Shown in pieces: positions 31,378 through 35,255 of a stretch of 35,255 bases of DNA. The position numbers and the translations under genes are program-made. Origin of the DNA: ZC4RG30 sp964632365 (GTDB lineage Bacteria > Pseudomonadota > Gammaproteobacteria > Steroidobacterales > Steroidobacteraceae); assembly GCA_964632365.1 (NCBI GenBank), contig CAZWDR010000012.1, forward strand, positions 1-35,255. The letters run 5' to 3'. The notes below the pieces were generated by a model. That model was not told the origin of the DNA and did no database searches. It saw nothing but the letters and a program-made list of their open reading frames with translations. The stretch's first letter is position 1. Each line of letters starts with the position of its first letter.

Positions 31378-31474
31378 TGTAGGCGCAACCCCGCCGCCCG
31401 TGTAGGAGTTGCCAGAACACCTGTAGGAAACAGCGGAATCCCCTACGGGTTGTCGCAGCAATCGGCAGTGTAGG
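31378..31474. repeat. Four direct TGTAGG words and one inverted copy between PilZ and DUF4142 genes
   Basis: TGTAGG occurs at 31378, 31401, 31422 and 31469, and an inverted form (CCTAC) at 31442-31446. The first three are 23 and 21 bp apart, about two helix turns. Two are extended to GTGTAGGAG. The word resembles the start of REP-like repeats common in Pseudomonas and Xanthomonadales, but the expected hairpin is not obvious. It could also be an array of binding sites for a regulator of one of the divergent genes. The rest of the 273-bp gap holds no visible gene. Confidence 0.45.
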
Positions 31475-31519
31475 AGCCGTCCTCTGCGCGGACGGGTGCG
31501 CCAATGCCTGTGATCCCTG

Positions 31520-31545
31520 GGTGGCGATGCCAGATTTCCGCCACC
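31520..31545 (+). promoter_or_regulatory. Hairpin just upstream of the DUF4142 ribosome-binding site
   Basis: GGTGGCG (31520-31526) and CGCCACC (31539-31545) form a perfect 7-bp stem with a 12-nt loop. AGGAG, the ribosome site of the DUF4142 gene, follows 6 nt later. Such a position can affect translation or mRNA stability; no known RNA family was recognised. Confidence 0.35.
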
Positions 31546-31563
31546 TTCCACAGGAGAACGAGC

Positions 31564-32047
31564 ATGAAGAAACTGTTCATCGGCGCGCTGGCTTCGATGT
31601 TCTTCGGGCACGCGGCGCTGGCTGCAGACATCACCCCCGCAGAATTTGTCGCCAAGGCGTCCGAATCAGGCATGGCGGAGGTGCAGCTGGGCCAGCTGGC
31701 AGTCAGCAAGGCCGCTTCATCTAGTCCGTCAGTTCGGAGAACGAATGGTGGCTGATCACACCAAGGCCAACACCGAACTTGCGGCATTGGCCGGCGGCAA
31801 GAACCTGAAGGTGACCCGGGAGCTCAACGCGAAGCACAAGCAGGCGCTGCAGGAGCTGGGTGCGAAAGCGGGCGCCGAGTTCGACCGGGCGTTTGCGCAG
31901 CAGATGATCGCCGACCACAACGAGGCGGTCGCGCTGTTCACTTCGGCGTCGCGCCTGCAGGACAAGGAGCTGGCAGCCTTCGCGACCAGGACCCTTCCGG
32001 TTCTGCAGGAACACCAGAAGCAGTCACAGCATCTGGCGTCGCACTGA
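31564..32047 (+). pseudogene. DUF4142 family exported protein, frameshifted
   Basis: The first frame starts at ATG 31564 (AGGAG 7 nt upstream). It has a signal peptide ending ALAAD, then the DUF4142 opening ITPAEFVAKASESGMAEVQLGQLAVSKA. It then leaves the family sequence and stops at 31755. The rest of the domain is in the next frame from about 31730: RQFGERMVADHTKANTELAAL through the ferritin-like helices, with MIADHNEAVALF, to the stop at 32047. One surplus base (or two missing) near 31720-31732 explains the break. Joined, the protein would be about 160 residues, normal for the family. DUF4142 proteins are periplasmic and of unknown function. The break may be a real mutation or a sequencing or assembly error; both halves otherwise look well kept. 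Confidence 0.8.
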
Positions 32048-32057
32048 GGAAGCCACG

Positions 32058-32089
32058 AGGATCCCCCCGCCTTGCGGCGCGGGGATCCT
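32058..32089. terminator. Hairpin between convergent DUF4142 and DUF2231 genes
   Basis: AGGATCCCC (32058-32066) pairs with GGGGATCCT (32081-32089), and an inner CCGC-CTT-GCGG mini-stem fills the loop. There is no T-run on either side, so termination would rest on the very stable GC-rich stem. It sits 10 nt past the DUF4142 stop and 16 bp from the end of the convergent gene. Confidence 0.65.
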
Positions 32090-32105
32090 GTCCGCCCGCG
32101 CCGGC

Positions 32106-32576
32106 TCAGGGCGCGCGCATCGAGTTCGACGCGTTGAGTCCGGCATCGTCATAGACGCCCACGCCGAGGCGTGAGACCAGCTCGCCGCCCAGCCATGCGG
32201 TCAGCAGCGCCAGCAGCGCGCCCCCGAACGAACACAGCAATGCCAGCATCGGGGCCGGCTGGCCCACGTCGCGCAGCAGCCAGCTGATGACGAAGAGCAC
32301 CGCTACCACGCCATTGCCCATGCCGTGCATCGCGCCAATGCGCCGTGCGCGCGTGTTGTGCGGGATGGCCAGGAAATCGATCAGGCCGAATGGTGCGGCC
32401 AGCAGCGCACCGATGATGCCGGCCGCCATCATCCAGTAGGAGACCGTCCACCAGTCGGGGTTGCCCGAGATCAGCGCCACCAGGTCGAAGACCACGGCGG
32501 TGGCCAGCAACCCGAGCGGGAACACCACCAGCATCTGGTGGATCGGATGTCCAAACAGTCTTGCGCGCGCTTTCAT
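32106..32576 (-). CDS. DUF2231 family membrane protein
   Basis: This 156-residue inner-membrane protein has four hydrophobic segments, at about 14-36, 42-65, 80-100 and 108-130. The family start RLFGHPIHQMLVVFPLGLL (HPxH motif) is clear, as is PFGLIDFLAIPHNTRARRIGAMHGMGN with further His residues. DUF2231 proteins are thought to be related to b-type cytochrome or redox membrane proteins because of these His residues, but no function is proved. ATG 32576 is preceded by AAGGAGAGAG. It lies 32 bp downstream of the glycosidase/RmlD fusion on the same strand and may be co-transcribed. Confidence 0.85.
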   Translation of the reverse strand: MKARARLFGHPIHQMLVVFPLGLLATAVVFDLVALISGNPDWWTVSYWMMAAGIIGALLAAPFGLIDFLAIPHNTRARRIGAMHGMGNGVVAVLFVISWLLRDVGQPAPMLALLCSFGGALLALLTAWLGGELVSRLGVGVYDDAGLNASNSMRAP

Positions 32577-32608
32577 TCTCTCTCTCCTTGTCGTGGGTCC
32601 GTCCGTGA

Positions 32609-34780
32609 TCAGGCGGCATTGCGCCAATGCCCGCGTGCCTCGCGGACGTAGCGATGCAATGCTTCGCCCAGGTCCGGCAGCGCGAGGCCACGTTCCGTGC
32701 CGAGCGCGCTGAAGGCGGGGCGGCGCGCGGCGAGCCCGAATTCGCAGCAGGCGCGCGCCTCGAGCCGGGTGGCGTCCACACCGGCGATGCGGGCCCCTTC
32801 GCGCGCCAGGTCATGCCAGGACATCGCCCCCGCATTGGCGAGGTGCCAGATGCCGGACTCGGCGTCGATCAGCAGATCGATGCAGGCGTTGGCAAGGTCC
32901 GGGACATAGGTGTGCGAGACGACGACGTCCTGCATCGCCGCGAAGGATTCGCGCGCGCTCAGGGTGCGCAGCGCCACCGGCAGGAAGTCATGCGGATGCC
33001 ACGGTCCGAAAAAGCTGCTGGTGCGGATCACCAGCGCATCCGGATTGCGTTGCAGTACCGATTGCTCGGCCATCGCCTTGCTGCGCCCATAGGTGTTGAG
33101 TGGCGCGACCGGGCTGGATTCCACATAGGGCGAACTCGTCTCCCCGTCGAACACCAGGTCGGAGGAGAATGTGGCGAGGCGCACGCCGTGCGCCTCGCAG
33201 GAGGAGGCCAGTTGCGCCGGCCCCTGGAAATTCTCCCGGTAGCAGCGCAGGCCGTCGCGCTCGGCGTCGTCGACGCGCACGTAGCCTGCGGCGTTGACCA
33301 ACGCCCACGGACGCAGCGCGCGCAGCGTGTCCTCCACCTTCTGCGGACAGCAGATGTCGAACTCCTCGCGCGTGCAGATGCGGTATTCGAGTCCGCGACG
33401 CTCGCAGATCCGCACGAAGGCATGGCCGAGGTTGCCGCGGGCACCGGCGATCAACACCGGCCTGCGCCGCATGCGCAGCGGCTGGCGCTGTGGCGCCGCG
33501 CGATCGCGGTGACTGTCGAGCAGACGCATCGGCCGGCGCCACCAGCCGGGGCCTGCCGCTGCCGGATGGCTTGCCGTCTGGCCGCCGGAGGAAAGGATCC
33601 GCAGCGTGCGCGCCAGCGCGGTGGGCCGGGGCTGCCCCCCGCGCAGATCGAACACGCCGGATTCATAGTGTCCGCCCTGGCGTACCAGCAGGCTGTTCCA
33701 GTCGCGGCTGCCGAGCAGCGCCCACGCTGTGACTGCCCGCATGTCCCAGCCGCGGCGCCGCGCTGCTGACGCGGCCGCCCAGGCTTCCGCGAACCAGCGC
33801 ATCTGCTCCTCGCGCGTGCAGCCCAGATGCGCCTCGGTGATCGCCATCGGCAGGCCATAGCGGTGCCAGGCTTCCGACAGGCAGCGGCTCCAGCCCTCCA
33901 GCGCTTCGGGCACCACGCGCACGGCCTCGACGTCCACATAGCGGTGCCGGCCATTGCCACCGACCGGCACCTGCGGATAAAGCTCGAGCCGATGGTCGAG
34001 GAAGCGGTCGCTGGTGACGTAGTGGTTGATGCCGATGATGTCCGGTGCGCACCGGTTCCCGGCAAACCATTCCAGCTCCGCGCGCGGGATTCCGGCGCGT
34101 TCCAGGAAGACCATCATCGGACGGTCACGCTCGACGCGCCCGCACAGCAGGTCCCAGGTCAGCCAGCGGCGCTCGTTCTCGAGGTCCGACTGGTAGGCCA
34201 GCCGCGCGGTGGAGTAGCTGCGGCCAAGATCCTCCGTCTGCAACAGTTTCGCGGCCGGGTTCACCATGCGGATGGCCCGCATGGACAGCACCGTGGCACG
34301 GCACTGGTTGACCAGTGCGCGCGCGAACAGTCGATCGTCACGTCCATGCGGATACCACAATCCGTAGAGCCCGCTGAAGCGCGCGGTGGTCAGCGGTTCG
34401 TTGACGGGCGTGTACCACTCCACCCAGGGATAGCGCCGGGCGACGCGGGCCGCATGGGCGGCCAGGCCCGGCGCGAAGTGGTCGTCGATGAGGCTGGTGC
34501 CAGCCGGTCCGCTGCCATGGTGGATGAGACCGACGATGGGCACGATGCCCAGTTCCCGCAGCCTGGCGAGCGCCGCGTCGCTGTCGCGCCAGTCCGGCTG
34601 GGCCGCGGCGTGACGCTCCCACAGCACAGGCTGGCGCAGTCGCCTGATGCCCAGCGACGCGAACCGCTCGAGATCCCCGGGCCGTTCGCGGTGGCCAGTG
34701 CCCTCCAGCTGGTCATGCCATCGGTCACCGATGCGGTTGATGGTGCACTCGACACCACCCCACAGCTCGACGTCAGACAT
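32609..34780 (-). CDS. Glycosidase (GH1-like) fused to RmlD-type sugar-nucleotide reductase
   Basis: This 723-residue protein has two domains. The N-terminal domain (about 1-400) resembles family-1 glycoside hydrolases: WGGVECTINR at the start, VEWYTPVNEP with putative acid/base Glu128, and MAITEAH with putative nucleophile Glu316. INHYVTSDRF and WALLGSRDWNSLL follow. The C-terminal domain (about 438-723) is an extended SDR of the RmlD type: IAGARGNLG at 444-452, ALVNAAGYVRVDDAE, TFSSDLVFDG, and the catalytic YxxxK as Tyr564 and Lys568. An Arg-rich linker joins them. The same fusion occurs in other bacteria, usually beside a UDP-galactopyranose-mutase-like gene, as here. It starts 9 nt after that gene. 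It probably acts in making or remodelling a surface or storage sugar; the substrate is unknown. Confidence 0.85.
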   Translation of the reverse strand: MSDVELWGGVECTINRIGDRWHDQLEGTGHRERPGDLERFASLGIRRLRQPVLWERHAAAQPDWRDSDAALARLRELGIVPIVGLIHHGSGPAGTSLIDDHFAPGLAAHAARVARRYPWVEWYTPVNEPLTTARFSGLYGLWYPHGRDDRLFARALVNQCRATVLSMRAIRMVNPAAKLLQTEDLGRSYSTARLAYQSDLENERRWLTWDLLCGRVERDRPMMVFLERAGIPRAELEWFAGNRCAPDIIGINHYVTSDRFLDHRLELYPQVPVGGNGRHRYVDVEAVRVVPEALEGWSRCLSEAWHRYGLPMAITEAHLGCTREEQMRWFAEAWAAASAARRRGWDMRAVTAWALLGSRDWNSLLVRQGGHYESGVFDLRGGQPRPTALARTLRILSSGGQTASHPAAAGPGWWRRPMRLLDSHRDRAAPQRQPLRMRRRPVLIAGARGNLGHAFVRICERRGLEYRICTREEFDICCPQKVEDTLRALRPWALVNAAGYVRVDDAERDGLRCYRENFQGPAQLASSCEAHGVRLATFSSDLVFDGETSSPYVESSPVAPLNTYGRSKAMAEQSVLQRNPDALVIRTSSFFGPWHPHDFLPVALRTLSARESFAAMQDVVVSHTYVPDLANACIDLLIDAESGIWHLANAGAMSWHDLAREGARIAGVDATRLEARACCEFGLAARRPAFSALGTERGLALPDLGEALHRYVREARGHWRNAA

Positions 34781-34789
34781 TGCGGTCCC

Positions 34790-35255
34790 TCAAGCCGGCA
34801 CCGCTCCGGCCGCGGCGGGCGTACCCGCCGAGGCCTTCATCACCGCCGCAGCGGCGTCGCGACCGGCCAGGAAGGCGTGATCGGAGTTGTAGTACTCCCA
34901 TTCGCTGTAACGGCCGGACAGGTGGATGTCCCACTGCAGCAGCCAGTTGCGGATCAGCTTCACGTTGGCGGCGCGCGCATGGTCATAGACCACGTAGGCA
35001 TGCGGCATGTCCACCTGGTTGCGGGCCAGGATGGCATCGTCCGCGCGGATGATGCCCACCTTGATGCAGTCGGCGATGCAGCGGTCGATCAGCGCCTCGC
35101 CATCGCAGGGAAGCGGCTTCTGCGGTGAATAGGTGATCTCGCAGGTGAGGCCGAAGCCACCGGGCGGATTGCAGTGCGGGCTGGCGTTGCCCTGCACGAA
35201 GATGCGGTGGAACACCGGATCCTCCGGGTAGTAGATCCAGTGCTTGTCGGTGATG
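34790..35255 (-). CDS. UDP-galactopyranose mutase-like flavoprotein (partial, N-terminus outside window)
   Basis: Only the last 154 residues or so are present; the frame is open to the window edge, so a start at 35215 (GTG) should not be used. The visible HWIYYPEDPVFHRIFVQGN stretch, CEITYSP and IIRADDAILARNQVDMPHAYVVYD are typical. So is a C-terminal IHLSGRYSEWEYYNSDHAFLAGRDAA, where the FAD phosphates bind. These fit the amine-oxidase/UDP-galactopyranose mutase group of FAD proteins. It is co-directional with, and 9 nt upstream of, the glycosidase/RmlD fusion. Substrate not determined. Confidence 0.8.
   Translation of the reverse strand, partial: ITDKHWIYYPEDPVFHRIFVQGNASPHCNPPGGFGLTCEITYSPQKPLPCDGEALIDRCIADCIKVGIIRADDAILARNQVDMPHAYVVYDHARAANVKLIRNWLLQWDIHLSGRYSEWEYYNSDHAFLAGRDAAAAVMKASAGTPAAAGAVPA

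Noticed and set aside
31378..31474. CRISPR-like array
   Set aside because: The repeated word is only 6-9 bp and the spacing is irregular beyond three copies. There are no cas genes in the window.

Overview
This is GC-rich chromosomal DNA from a gammaproteobacterium. The gene order nnrDE-tsaE-amiC-mutL-miaA-hfq-hflX-hflK-hflC-DUF2065-purA and the block pcnB-folK-dNK-panB-panC are typical of that class. The GC content, the rich set of TonB-dependent and NTF2-like exported proteins, and the folK-linked deoxynucleoside kinase suggest the Xanthomonadales/Nevskiales/Steroidobacterales side. This placement is inference; there is no rRNA in the window.

Layout. (a) 1-2.7 kb: the start of a molybdenum-hydroxylase [2Fe-2S] subunit, divergent from an XdhC maturation factor split into two genes. 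Then come an exported BON-domain protein with its own terminator and a small zinc-ribbon gene with a near-perfect LexA (SOS) box at its start. (b) 2.9-9.5 kb: tRNA-Glu(CTC), then pcnB, folK, a deoxynucleoside kinase, panB, panC, bifunctional NAD(P)HX repair enzyme and tsaE, tightly packed. (c) 9.5-18.9 kb: the amiC-mutL-miaA-hfq-hflX-hflKC-purA superoperon (cell-wall splitting, mismatch repair, tRNA modification, RNA chaperone, ribosome rescue GTPase, FtsH regulator complex, purine synthesis). (d) 18.9-20.4 kb: a carotenoid-oxygenase-family enzyme just behind purA, closed by a terminator shared with the convergent gene.

(e) 20.5-26 kb (minus strand): a TonB-dependent receptor followed by a lipoprotein made of two copies of a 436-residue beta-helix-like unit. 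Upstream lies a Pho box: heptamers repeated every 11 bp, followed after 10 nt by a -10 element. This points to PhoB-controlled uptake of a phosphorus compound. (f) 26-30.8 kb (minus strand): four exported NTF2/SnoaL-like genes. In transcription order these are one short SnoaL protein, then proteins with one, two and three copies of the same SnoaL_4-type unit. The last three are coupled by ATGA overlaps. This 1-2-3 'domain ladder' is the most unusual system in the window. (g) 30.9-32.6 kb: a PilZ protein, a frameshifted DUF4142 gene, an intergenic region with repeated TGTAGG words, and a DUF2231 membrane protein. (h) 32.6-35.3 kb: a glycosidase/RmlD fusion gene behind a UDP-galactopyranose-mutase-like flavoprotein cut by the window end.

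Several plus-strand genes (xdhC part 1, nnrDE, amiC, mutL) have a -10-like hexamer 8-10 nt before the start codon and no Shine-Dalgarno sequence. These mRNAs may be leaderless. All functional calls come from reading motifs in the sequence; no database search was run.
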